Part shown: positions 6,317 to 13,356 of the stretch, in pieces
Position numbering within the stretch: position 1 is the first letter of the stretch
Layout of the letters: each line of letters begins with the position of its first letter
DNA from: DSUN01 sp035527715
Lineage (GTDB): Bacteria; Planctomycetota; PUPC01; DSUN01
Reading direction: 5' to 3'
NCBI GenBank assembly: GCA_035527715.1
Contig: DATKZY010000196.1
Span: forward strand, 1 to 20,089
Length of the DNA: 20,089 nt
Notes under the pieces: model-generated
Seen by the model: the letters and a program-made list of their open reading frames with translations, nothing else
The model's database searches: none
What the model was told of the DNA's origin: nothing
Program-made: the position numbers and the translations under genes

Positions 6317-8896
6317 TCACTGCTTGGCGCGGAGCGTGAGCAGGGTCAGGCCCTCCATCGAACGGCCCGCGCGCGGGAAGGCCAGGCTCGCGACGTAGCC
6401 GACGACGAACGACACGACGACGCCAACCGCGCCGTAGAGGTAGAAGTGGATCGCCGTGCAGCGCCACGCGAGGGTCGAGAGGGTGGCCCCCGCCGCCGCT
6501 CCGATCAGGGCGCCGGGGCCATTCGCCCGCCGGGTGAAGATGCCGAGAGCGAACACCCCCGCCAGCGCGCCGCCGAGCAGCCCGAGCATCGAGGTGAAGA
6601 AGAACCACAGGTGCTGGATGTCCAGGCTCGCGAGGAACAAGGCCGCGCCCGTGCCGAGCGCGCCCAGGATGCCCGTGAGCCAGCGGGCGAGGTTCAGGCA
6701 GCGGCGGTCGTCGGCGCTCGGCTTGAAGCGGCGATAGAAGTCGGTCACCACCGCCGTCGCGATGCTGTTCATCGAGCTGTCGAGGGTGGACATCGCGGCG
6801 GCGAACACGCCCGCGATGACGAGCCCCGACACGCCGGCCGGAAGCTCGCGGGCGATGAACGATGCGAAGATCGCGTTGTTCTCTTGCGCGGGGTCGAGCA
6901 GCCAGGGCTGGCTCTTGTAGAAGACGTAGAGGGCCGTGCCGATGCCGAAGAACAGCAGCGACGCGGGAACCGAGAGGACGGCATTCGTCCAGATCGAGCG
7001 CGCCGCGGCCTTCTCGTCGCGCGTCGTCAGGTAGCGCTGCACGACCGCCTGGTCGGTGGTGTAGGGCACGAGCACGCCGAGGAAGTTGCCGAGCACCACG
7101 ACCCACACGGCCATCGTCGTGTGGTCCCACGTCCAGTTGGCGAGATGAAACTTGTGGTCGGCCGCGCCCTGGGCCACGAGGCCGAGCAGGCCGCCCTCGG
7201 TGCCCGCCGCCATCACGCCGAGGCAGACCACGGCCCCGCCCATCAGCACGAAGACCTGGAGCACATCGGTCCAGATCACCGCCTCGATGCCGCCGAGCAC
7301 GGTGTAGAAGGTCGCCAGCACGCCCATGATGAGGATGGCAGCAGTGACGCTGATGCCGCTCACCGCCGACAGTGCCAGCGCGGGCAGCAGCACGACGATC
7401 CCCATGCGCCCAAGCTGGTAGAGGATGAACGACACGCTGCCGAAGAGCCGCACCGCCAGGTTGAACCGCTTCTCGAGATACTCGTAGGCCGTCGTGACGT
7501 TCAGCCGCCGGAAAAACGGCAGGTAGAAGAAGACGACCACGGGTGCGATGAGCACGATGCAAATGTTGGCGAGGAACGGCACCCAGTCGGTCGCGAAGAC
7601 GGCCGCGGGGATCGAGAGGAAGGTGATGGCGCTGAGCTGCGTGCCGAAAATGCTCAGCCCCGCCGCCCACCACGGCACGCGGCGGCCCGCGAGGAAGAAG
7701 TCGTCCGTGGTCTTCTCCCGCCGCGAGAAGTAGACGCCCATTCCCACCAGGGCGACGAGATACATGATGAGCGCCGCATAGTCGAGGGCCTGGAAATGCG
7801 TCTTGCGCTCCGCCGCCCTGGCGATGAGGACCTTGGGCGTGCGGGTGCCGGGCCGCACCTCGCCGCTGGGGAGCACGATGCCGCCCTGCCAGCGCACCGG
7901 CGGTGTGGTGACCTGGCTCAAGGGCAGCTCGCCCACCTTCGTCCACGTGTCCGTGATCGTGTGGTAGGCCAGGATGTCGCGGGAGAAGCCGGGATGCTTG
8001 TCCTTCAGCTCCTGGACGCGTGTGGCGTTCGCCCCGTCGTCGCCGCCGAAGACGAGGATGTGCGACTGCCCGCTGGCAATGGCGGGCGCGGCCACCACGG
8101 GCCGCGGCACGTCGGCGATTCGCCGCCACGTCCTCGCCTTCGGGCTGTAGGCGTAGCCGTCGGTGAGATACGTGCGGGCCGGTTTGCCCTCGGCGTCGGG
8201 CGCGAGCTTTGCGCCGCTGATGACGTAGACCTGCGTCTCGTAGCCATTGCCCTGCGCGGCGACGACGGGCAGGATGCGCCCCGGCCCTGGCCAGGGCTCA
8301 AGCTCCTGCCACTTCCATTCCTTCTCGGGCTTCGAGAGGTCGAGCGCCCAGAGGTTCTTCAGCGCCTCCGTCGCGGTCGGCGAGTCCTGGCCGCCCGCCA
8401 CGTAGATCGTGTCGCCGATCAGCGCCGCGCTCATCATCGCGCACGGCTTGGGGAGAGAGGGGAGGGGAAGGCTGGCTTCGGTGGCCTGCGCCCCGGGCTG
8501 CGACGCGCGGAGCACCTCTGCGTAGCACCGGTCCGCGTCGCAGCCGCCGATGCAGAGGAGGCCGCCTTTCCACGTGATCGAGGCCCCATACGCCAACGGG
8601 CGGGCTAGGCGGGTGAGCCCAAGCCATTTCTTCGCTTTCGGGTCGAGGGCGAAGACCGTGTCGGTCCAGACCTTCTTCCCCCCCTCGAAGAGCGGGGTGG
8701 GGAAGTGGGCCCCGCCGGCGACGATGAGCGCGCCGCCGCTGACCCCGGCGAACGGCCCGCCGAAGCCGAGGGGCTCGGGCAGGGGAGGCAGCTCCTCCCA
8801 GGTGAGAATCTGCTTCGGCGGCGGCTCGCCCTCGCCGCCGAGGGCGGCCGAACACGCGAGCAGCAAGGCGCACAACGCCAATTGCAACGTCTTCAT
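6317..8896 (-). CDS. Fusion of a Kelch-type sialic acid mutarotase (NanM/YjhT-like) and a sodium:solute symporter
   Basis: The product has 859 residues. Residues 1-20 are a signal-like hydrophobic segment. Residues about 30-345 form a Kelch beta-propeller with repeated 'V.GG' blades (LIVAGGAHFP, YVAGGQDS, LVFGGDDG), like the cyclically permuted mutarotase family that equilibrates N-acetylneuraminate anomers. Residues about 370-850 are a sodium:solute symporter with roughly 13-14 membrane spans, including DDFFLAGRRVPWWAAGLSIF and AAAMSTLDSSMNSIATAV (about 700-717), the region carrying conserved Na+-site serines. The propeller should face the periplasm and feed the transporter. This fusion is known in Bacteroidetes and the PVC group. 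GAGGAGG lies 7 nt before ATG 8896, only 12 nt after the GH127 stop, so the two genes are probably co-transcribed. With the sialidase downstream, sialic acid is the best substrate guess, but related symporters carry other sugars. Confidence 0.88.
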   Translation of the reverse strand: MKTLQLALCALLLACSAALGGEGEPPPKQILTWEELPPLPEPLGFGGPFAGVSGGALIVAGGAHFPTPLFEGGKKVWTDTVFALDPKAKKWLGLTRLARPLAYGASITWKGGLLCIGGCDADRCYAEVLRASQPGAQATEASLPLPSLPKPCAMMSAALIGDTIYVAGGQDSPTATEALKNLWALDLSKPEKEWKWQELEPWPGPGRILPVVAAQGNGYETQVYVISGAKLAPDAEGKPARTYLTDGYAYSPKARTWRRIADVPRPVVAAPAIASGQSHILVFGGDDGANATRVQELKDKHPGFSRDILAYHTITDTWTKVGELPLSQVTTPPVRWQGGIVLPSGEVRPGTRTPKVLIARAAERKTHFQALDYAALIMYLVALVGMGVYFSRREKTTDDFFLAGRRVPWWAAGLSIFGTQLSAITFLSIPAAVFATDWVPFLANICIVLIAPVVVFFYLPFFRRLNVTTAYEYLEKRFNLAVRLFGSVSFILYQLGRMGIVVLLPALALSAVSGISVTAAILIMGVLATFYTVLGGIEAVIWTDVLQVFVLMGGAVVCLGVMAAGTEGGLLGLVAQGAADHKFHLANWTWDHTTMAVWVVVLGNFLGVLVPYTTDQAVVQRYLTTRDEKAAARSIWTNAVLSVPASLLFFGIGTALYVFYKSQPWLLDPAQENNAIFASFIARELPAGVSGLVIAGVFAAAMSTLDSSMNSIATAVVTDFYRRFKPSADDRRCLNLARWLTGILGALGTGAALFLASLDIQHLWFFFTSMLGLLGGALAGVFALGIFTRRANGPGALIGAAAGATLSTLAWRCTAIHFYLYGAVGVVVSFVVGYVASLAFPRAGRSMEGLTLLTLRAKQ

Positions 8897-8908
8897 GCGC
8901 GGACCTCC

Positions 8909-10840
8909 TCAGGCACGCGGTAGCCAGACGGTCATCGCGCCGGCCTCACGGTTGTCCCACAGGCAGTAGGGGATGGCGCGGAACCTGGCGGGGCGGAGGG
9001 AGAGGGCGGCCGCGGGCCGGTAGAGCTTGCCCTTCCAGCCGCCTTGCGTGGGGGCCAGGCCCTGGCCCTCGATGACGACGACCCCGCCGGTAGGGGCGGC
9101 CCTGCGTGGCCGCCCAGGGCAGCCACATAGGGCTGCCCCTACGCGGTCGAAACGGGCGGTCAGCTTCGCCTTGTCGGGCAACAGGATCGAGCGGACGGGG
9201 GCCGCGTTGTCGCATTGCTCGAGGCAGTAGACGAGCGGGCCGCGGCGGAGGGCCACCTTGCCCGCGTCCTGGGCCACACGCGGGTGCGCGGCGACGCGCT
9301 CGATGGGCATAGCGAGCGATAGCTCCACGCGGTCGCCGTTCGCCCACGTGCGGCTGATCCGTGCGTAGCCCTTCACGATGCGGTGCCCCACCGCCTTGCC
9401 GTCGACCCGCAGCGTGTGCTTGCGGCACCAGCCGGGGATGCGGAGGAAGAGGTCGAACTTCGAGGGCTGCTGGATGCCGACCGTGAGCTTCACGTCGCCG
9501 TTCCACGGATAGGCCGTCTCCTGCCGCAGCGTGACGCGCTGGCCGCCGACCTCTGCCGCTCCCTCGCCGGCGACGTAGAGGTGGACGTAGAGGCCGTCGG
9601 GGGCCGCCGAGTAGATGTAGCTGCCGAGCGACGCGACGAGGCGGGCGATGTTCGGCGGGCAGCAGGCACACCCAAACCACTCCTGGCGATGGTGGCCGCC
9701 GTTCGAGGCCAGCGGATTCACGTAGAAGAACTTCGTGCCCGCGAGGTCCACGCCCGAGAGCACGCCGTTGTAGAGGGCCTGCTCCATCGCGTCGGCGTAC
9801 TTGGCGTCGGCCTCGATCTGGAGCATGCGATGTGCGAAGAACACGAGGCCGATGGCGGCACACGTCTCGGCGTAGGCGGCCTCGTTGGGCAGCTCGTAGT
9901 CGCCCGTGAACTTCTCGCCCCAGTGGGATGAGCCGACGCCGCCGGTGAGGAACATCTTGCGCTCGGCGGTGCTGGCCCAGAGTTTCTTACACGCGGCGAG
10001 CAGGGCCTCGTCGCCCGTCTCGGCCGCGACGTCGGCCATGCCGCTGTAGAGGTACATCGCGCGGACGGAGTGGCCAACCGCCTCGTCCTGCTCGCGGACG
10101 GGTTTGTGGGCCTGGTTGTACTCGTACGTGCGAGCCCAGTACTTCTTCGGGTCGTCGCCGCGGGCGACGGCTTCCTCGTCGTAGTAGTGCGGCTGCTGGC
10201 CGCGCTGGTCAATGAAGTACTTGCTCAGCTTCAGGTAGCGTTCGTTGCCCGTGGCGTGGTAGAGCTTGATGAGGGCCAGCTCGATTTCCTCGTGGCCGGG
10301 GTAGCCCTTCTTCTTGCCGCGCTCGGGGCCGAAGGTGCGGCCGATGTGGTCGGCGTAGCGGCACAGGGCGTCGAGCAGCACGCGATTGCCCGTGGCCTGG
10401 AAGTGGGCGACCGCGCCCTCCATCAGGTGCCCCGCGCAGTACAGCTCGTGCGCGTCGCGGAGATTGCTCCAGCGTTTCTCGGGCTCGACGACGGTGAAGT
10501 GGACGTTGAGGTAGCCATCGGCCTGCTGGGCGCTGGCCACGAGCGCCGCCGTGTCGTCCACCAGCTTCTGGAGTTCGGGGTCGGGGTGGGTGGCGAGGCT
10601 GTAGCCGGCCGCCTCGATCCACTTGGCGATATCGGAGTCCCAGAAGTGGTGGGGCGGGTTGTCCTGGCCCGGCTTCCAGCCGAGCTTGAGGGAATCGAGG
10701 CGTCCCGTCTCCTTCAACTGCTTGTACTGGTGTCGGATGCCGGCCGTGCGATTCGTCTCCTGTCTCGGCGCCCAGAACGTGTCGGCGATCTTCACGTCGG
10801 CGAGCGCCAAGGGTCGAAGCTGACGACTTGGTTTCGGCAT
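8909..10840 (-). CDS. GH127 beta-L-arabinofuranosidase (DUF1680 family)
   Basis: The product has 643 residues, a normal length for the family, and no evident signal peptide, so it is probably cytoplasmic. GH127 enzymes have an (alpha/alpha)6 barrel and a zinc-thiolate active site. Matching the Bifidobacterium HypBA1 layout, E309 (GEKF), C327 (AETC), C393 and C394 (GCACCPPNIAR) would bind zinc, E325 would be the acid/base and C393 the nucleophile. Other family motifs are PPHHFWDSDIAKWIEAAGY, DGYLNVHF and LYNGVLSGV. Near the C-terminus, residues 567-584 (VGAALCGCPGRPRRAAPT) are encoded by a 53-bp near-perfect palindrome, an apparent repeat insertion that keeps the frame. A purine-rich AAGAGAG precedes ATG 10840. 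The gene lies directly upstream of the symporter and downstream of the transposase element. Confidence 0.9.
   Translation of the reverse strand: MPKPSRQLRPLALADVKIADTFWAPRQETNRTAGIRHQYKQLKETGRLDSLKLGWKPGQDNPPHHFWDSDIAKWIEAAGYSLATHPDPELQKLVDDTAALVASAQQADGYLNVHFTVVEPEKRWSNLRDAHELYCAGHLMEGAVAHFQATGNRVLLDALCRYADHIGRTFGPERGKKKGYPGHEEIELALIKLYHATGNERYLKLSKYFIDQRGQQPHYYDEEAVARGDDPKKYWARTYEYNQAHKPVREQDEAVGHSVRAMYLYSGMADVAAETGDEALLAACKKLWASTAERKMFLTGGVGSSHWGEKFTGDYELPNEAAYAETCAAIGLVFFAHRMLQIEADAKYADAMEQALYNGVLSGVDLAGTKFFYVNPLASNGGHHRQEWFGCACCPPNIARLVASLGSYIYSAAPDGLYVHLYVAGEGAAEVGGQRVTLRQETAYPWNGDVKLTVGIQQPSKFDLFLRIPGWCRKHTLRVDGKAVGHRIVKGYARISRTWANGDRVELSLAMPIERVAAHPRVAQDAGKVALRRGPLVYCLEQCDNAAPVRSILLPDKAKLTARFDRVGAALCGCPGRPRRAAPTGGVVVIEGQGLAPTQGGWKGKLYRPAAALSLRPARFRAIPYCLWDNREAGAMTVWLPRA
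9090..9142. repeat. Palindromic repeat inserted inside the GH127 coding sequence
   Basis: The element begins GTAGGGGCGGCC and ends with the complementary GGCTGCCCCTAC. The two 26-nt halves are inverted copies with 22 matches; all four differences are transitions. Each half is also a small hairpin (GGGCGGCC/GGCCGCCC and GGGCAGCC/GGCTGCCC), so a cruciform is possible. Similar GTAGGGGC-ended palindromes are, by my recollection, normally intergenic in PVC and cyanobacterial genomes. It encodes residues 567-584 of GH127 without a stop. Confidence 0.8.
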
Positions 10841-10860
10841 TCGGCTCTCTTTTCAATGTG

Positions 10861-10892
10861 ACCTCCCGCAGGTTCCAATACCTGCGGGAGGT
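10861..10892. repeat. Left REP-like hairpin of the RAYT element
   Basis: A 13-bp perfect stem, ACCTCCCGCAGGT paired with ACCTGCGGGAGGT, encloses the loop TCCAAT. It lies 15 nt beyond the transposase stop and 20 nt before the GH127 start, so it would form in the leader region of the GH127 mRNA. It is the likely recognition site for the transposase. Confidence 0.85.
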
Positions 10893-10907
10893 TGGTTGTT
10901 CCCGCCC

Positions 10908-11486
10908 TCAGTCCCACGCATAGCACCTTAGTTCGTCCCTGAAGCGCATGTCCTGCATCTCGTCGTTGACCAGGGCCTCATAGTCCTCGGCATTGCCCAC
11001 GAACTCGCGGATGAAGGCTTGGTCCCTCAATGTTCCGTAGCGAAGCCCCATCCAATCTCGATAGTTCGAGTAGGGCCAGTCCTCGGGCTTCTGCACGAGC
11101 CCCGCCTTGACGGGATTAAGGTGAATGTAGCGGCACAGGTGGATGAGGTAGGCCTCGCGGTCAATCTCGACGTGTCGGAATCGCCCCTCAAACAGCGTCC
11201 CGCTTCGGCCCTCCTGCCGGTTGACGGCCTGGACGTACGCGTTGAAGACCACATTGACGAATCGTGAGAGCGGGGTCTCGGAGTCCTGGCGAAGGAGGAA
11301 GTGGTAGTGGTTCGGCATCAGGCAGTAGGCGATCACCGCGGCTCCATAGCGCGTCTGACAGCGCTTGATCAAGCGAAGGCAGTGCTCGTAGTTGTCCGGG
11401 GCGAAGAAGAGGAGGCCGCGGTCGGCGCCACGATTGTGGACGTGGTAATAGCCACCGCGGTGGAAGACCTCCTTCCGATGGGGCAC
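10908..11486 (-). CDS. REP-associated tyrosine transposase (TnpA_REP, Y1_Tnp/IS200-like HUH domain)
   Basis: The product has 192 residues and is a single-strand DNA nicking and joining enzyme of the HUH superfamily. GGYYHVHNRGADR near residue 11 is the usual N-terminal strand. The metal-binding pair is H60 and H62 in MPNHYHFLL, where most relatives have HVH. The catalytic tyrosine is probably Y120 in CRYIHLNPVKAGL. FEGRFRHVEID and the C-terminal WPYSNYRDWMG are also family-typical. Length and motifs are intact, so it may be active. RAYTs mobilise or maintain REP hairpins; here one such hairpin flanks each side in opposite orientation. Only a weak GGAGA-like site is seen upstream of ATG 11486. 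The gene is in the same direction as the surrounding operon and may be read through. Confidence 0.92.
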   Translation of the reverse strand: MPHRKEVFHRGGYYHVHNRGADRGLLFFAPDNYEHCLRLIKRCQTRYGAAVIAYCLMPNHYHFLLRQDSETPLSRFVNVVFNAYVQAVNRQEGRSGTLFEGRFRHVEIDREAYLIHLCRYIHLNPVKAGLVQKPEDWPYSNYRDWMGLRYGTLRDQAFIREFVGNAEDYEALVNDEMQDMRFRDELRCYAWD

Positions 11487-11504
11487 GTCTGGTCTCCGAG
11501 TCTA

Positions 11505-11536
11505 ACCTCCCGCAGGTATTGGAACCTGCGGGAGGT
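11505..11536. repeat. Right REP-like hairpin of the RAYT element
   Basis: The same 13-bp stem as at 10861-10892, with loop ATTGGA; as a whole it is the exact reverse complement of the left copy. It begins only 5 nt after the stop of the alpha/beta hydrolase gene on the minus strand, so it could also protect or end that transcript, though no T-run follows. Confidence 0.85.
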
Positions 11537-11541
11537 GTGGG

Positions 11542-12525
11542 TCACGGATTGCCCTTCACGATCAGTTCCTTCACGGGTGTTCCGTCGGACCAGTTGCCCA
11601 TGAAGCGTTGCTCCGGCGTGTTGCCTAGGGCGTGTTCCTTGTGCTTGCCGTGGAAGGCGAAGTCGGTCAGGGCGTCGAAGAGCTTCCAGTAGGCGTAGTA
11701 GTCGAGGGCGTTGCAGCCCTGGCCCATGAGCATCAGGCCGGGGTTCAGCGGCGAGCAGGGGCTGATGTGGTCGGCCACGAGCGGCGGCTCGCCGTGGCGG
11801 TCGGTCTGCACGATGATGAAGTCCTTGCGGTCGGCGGGGATCTGCGGCGTGCTCTTGAAGACGTCCTTCGCCGTCAGGTCGCCGACCACGCGGTCGTCGG
11901 TGCCGACCACGACGAGGAGGAGCGTGTCGGCGGGAATCTTCCCGTAGCCGGCGGGGGCGAAGAAGGCGGGCCGGGCGTTGCTCAGGCCGCGCCCGGGCTG
12001 GACGATCATCAGGGCCTTCGGCTTCGGCAGCTTCTCGGCGGCGGCCAGGGCCGCCATGTCGGTCGAGATCGCCCCGCCCGCCGAGTGGCCCACGAAGGCC
12101 ACCCGCTCGAGGTCGGGCGCCACGTGGCCCGGCTTCCCCAACTCGGCCAAGGCGTTCTTCACGGCGCCGATGGCGTTCCGCGTGAACTGCCAGGTCGGCG
12201 TGAACATGCCCGCCTGGTAGCGCGGGAAGACCACGACGTTCCCCCGCCGCACGATGTGGTGAAGCCAGCCGAGGTAGACCGCCGGCTGCATCACAATCCA
12301 GCCGTGATTGAAGACGACCAGGGGCGCCGACCTCGGCGTCGGCTCGGCCGGCTCGAGGATCCAGAACTGCTCGGCCCCTTTCCCATACACGCTGCTCACC
12401 ACCTTCGCGTGCGGGTAGTCCGAGCCGCCCGGCCCGGACCGTGGCTGCTCGGGCGGCCTGGGCGCCTGCCCGGCCAGGGCCGCGGAAACCAGCGCGGCGG
12501 CGAGGGTGCAGCATGCGCTTCTCAT
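11542..12525 (-). CDS. Secreted alpha/beta hydrolase (dienelactone hydrolase/PET-hydrolase-like fold)
   Basis: The product has 327 residues. A signal peptide covers about residues 1-20 (MRSACCTLAAALVSAALAGQ). The fold is shown by APLVVFNHGW with the oxyanion strand, the nucleophile elbow GHSAGG with S148, the acid strand LLLVVVGTDDRVVG with D210 or D211, and H253 in VADHISPCS as the probable histidine. The substrate is not evident; an acetyl or feruloyl esterase acting on decorated glycans would suit its neighbours, but this is only inference. The start at 12525 is chosen by the signal peptide. The frame stays open to 12582 but that extension is not signal-like. No Shine-Dalgarno is seen, and a candidate promoter at 12536-12564 would give an almost leaderless mRNA. 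It appears to be the first gene of the minus-strand operon. Confidence 0.8.
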   Translation of the reverse strand: MRSACCTLAAALVSAALAGQAPRPPEQPRSGPGGSDYPHAKVVSSVYGKGAEQFWILEPAEPTPRSAPLVVFNHGWIVMQPAVYLGWLHHIVRRGNVVVFPRYQAGMFTPTWQFTRNAIGAVKNALAELGKPGHVAPDLERVAFVGHSAGGAISTDMAALAAAEKLPKPKALMIVQPGRGLSNARPAFFAPAGYGKIPADTLLLVVVGTDDRVVGDLTAKDVFKSTPQIPADRKDFIIVQTDRHGEPPLVADHISPCSPLNPGLMLMGQGCNALDYYAYWKLFDALTDFAFHGKHKEHALGNTPEQRFMGNWSDGTPVKELIVKGNP

Positions 12526-12535
12526 GGCAGACGAG

Positions 12536-12564
12536 AGAGTACCGGGAGAGGCGAGGGAAGTCAA
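12536..12564 (-). promoter_or_regulatory. Candidate promoter for the minus-strand operon
   Basis: On the minus strand TTGACT (12564-12559, 5/6 of the -35 consensus) is followed after exactly 17 nt by TACTCT (12541-12536, 3/6 of the -10). Transcription would begin only about 4 nt before ATG 12525. The weak -10 makes this tentative. Confidence 0.3.
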
Positions 12565-12634
12565 GAAGGGGTTGGCCGCCAAGCGCTGGGGGCGGGGCTC
12601 ACTTCGCCCATCCCCTCCCGACGCTCAGGCGTAG

Positions 12635-12684
12635 CCCCCGAAGGGGGTGACCCCAGCCGTAGCCCAAGGCGACCGCGTTCGCGG
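12635..12684. repeat. Pair of short hairpins in the repeat-rich gap
   Basis: CCCCC-GAA-GGGGG (12635-12647) is followed by CCGCG-TT-CGCGG (12673-12684). They begin the 885-bp non-coding gap between divergent genes (12526-13410). The flanking text, such as GTAGCCC repeated at 12631 and 12659, suggests a dispersed repeat rather than a terminator. Confidence 0.4.
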
Positions 12685-12742
12685 GCAGCAAGACTCCGGC
12701 TATCTGGGCAAAGACCAAGGCGGGGGCGCCTGGTCAAGGTGA

Positions 12743-12919
12743 TCAAGATGATCACGCGCGCGCATAGGGGGGTGAGCATCTTGGGGGAGTGGGGCGCACA
12801 TGCGGGAAGGTCGCCATAAGCCTAAGTTTGGCAATGACATGTGGCTCACTCGCCCTGTCGCCCCATGGCCGCTTCAAGGTGATCAGGCCGCCCCGCGACC
12901 AAGGGGTTGATCATCTTGA
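12743..12919. repeat. Inverted pair TCAAGATGATCA / TGATCATCTTGA
   Basis: TCAAGATGATCA at 12743-12754 has its exact reverse complement at 12908-12919, 153 nt apart. A related CAAGGTGATCA occurs at 12735-12745 and again near 12876-12886. The pair could be operator half-sites or decayed repeat arms; nothing else in the interval looks coding. Confidence 0.35.
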
Positions 12920-12936
12920 ACGTGCGAGTGGAGAAC

Positions 12937-13013
12937 GGTGGCACAGGCGTCCCGCCTGTGGAGCACACAGGCAGGAACCTGCACTGGGCTTGCCGAAGGG
13001 TGCCTGTGCCGCC
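12937..13013. repeat. Compound palindrome with GGTGGCACAGGC ends
   Basis: GGTGGCACAGGC (12937-12948) pairs with GCCTGTGCCGCC (13002-13013) with one G-T mismatch at the DNA level. Inside is a second hairpin, CACAGGC-GTCCC-GCCTGTG (12942-12960). The 'ACAGGCGTCCCGCCTGT' core is a dispersed palindrome I recall from many PVC-type genomes. Confidence 0.5.
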
Positions 13014-13081
13014 GGAATCCCCCCCTCAGGACCCTCTCCTGGCTCTGGGCCGTGGTGCGCAGGAACACCTCAGCAGGTGCC

Positions 13082-13105
13082 ACCCTCAAGCGAACGCTTG
13101 AGGGT
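13082..13105. repeat. Perfect 11-bp-stem palindrome
   Basis: ACCCTCAAGCG and CGCTTGAGGGT enclose only AA. The near-continuous palindrome is preceded by GGTGCC and followed by GCC. No gene ends beside it, so it is probably a dispersed repeat. Confidence 0.6.
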
Positions 13106-13114
13106 GCCGAGGCG

Positions 13115-13324
13115 TCTCCCACGACGCACCGGCGTGGGATATGCTGGTGGCACGGAAAAAGACACCCCACGGAAAAAGACACCCGCTGTCTTTTTCTGAG
13201 TGAATCCTATAACCACTTGCTATTGCGTGTCTTATGATGTCTATGTGCAAAAAGACAGCGGGTGTCTTTTTCGGCGACGAGGCTCGGCCCCCACCCCGCA
13301 CCCGCGTGGGGGATGTTGATGTCC
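13115..13324. repeat. Two diverged direct copies of a ~40-nt repeat flanking the AAAAAGACA element
   Basis: Positions 13115-13154 and 13285-13324 align over 40 nt with about 28 matches by eye. They share CCCAC, CGCACC, GCGTGGG and ATG-TGATG-type blocks. Each contains a small hairpin around the CGTGGG block (for example TCCCACG/CGTGGGA at 13117-13139). They bracket the inverted pair at 13172-13272, which suggests duplication or insertion inside an older repeat. Confidence 0.4.
13172..13272. repeat. 101-bp element ended by inverted hairpins AAAAAGACA...TGTCTTTTT
   Basis: The left hairpin, 13173-13195, is AAAAAGACA-CCCGC-TGTCTTTTT. The right hairpin, 13249-13271, is its exact reverse complement with loop GCGGG. 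Each has a 9-bp stem, and the T-rich 3' side could act as an intrinsic terminator in either direction. A partial third copy, GGAAAAAGACACC, lies at 13154-13166. The interior is AT-richer than the surroundings and shows no gene. The architecture parallels the hairpin-ended RAYT element, but with a different stem and no transposase. Confidence 0.65.
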
Positions 13325-13350
13325 CAACTGGCGGAACGGGGAAACGGGTG

Positions 13351-13356
13351 TATAAT
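13351..13356 (+). promoter_or_regulatory. Candidate -10 box for the pseudopilin-like gene
   Basis: A perfect TATAAT stands out in GC-rich sequence, 54 nt before the ATG at 13411. No good -35 hexamer lies 16-18 nt upstream, so this is only a partial promoter match. AAGGAGGG at 13396-13403 is a strong ribosome binding site for the gene. Confidence 0.35.

Larger units (their letters stand above)
10861..11536 (-). mobile_element. RAYT element: REP-associated tyrosine transposase gene bounded by inverted REP-like hairpins
   Basis: The 676-bp unit has a perfect 32-nt hairpin at each end (10861-10892 and 11505-11536). The two are exact reverse complements of each other, with loop TCCAAT on the left and ATTGGA on the right. 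Between them is one Y1-type transposase gene. The trinucleotide GTG lies just outside both ends (10858-10860, 11537-11539), but this could be chance. Removing the unit would leave about 25 nt between the hydrolase stop and the GH127 start, a normal operon gap, so insertion into an operon is inferred. Confidence 0.8.

Noticed and set aside
6101..8608. An 835-codon plus-strand open frame opposite the symporter fusion
   Set aside because: Arg/His/Glu/Asp-rich with no recognisable domain. The minus strand encodes membrane spans and Kelch blades.
10858..11539. GTG target-site duplication flanking the RAYT element
   Set aside because: Three bases can match by chance, and IS200/RAYT-type HUH enzymes are not known to make target duplications; not claimed.
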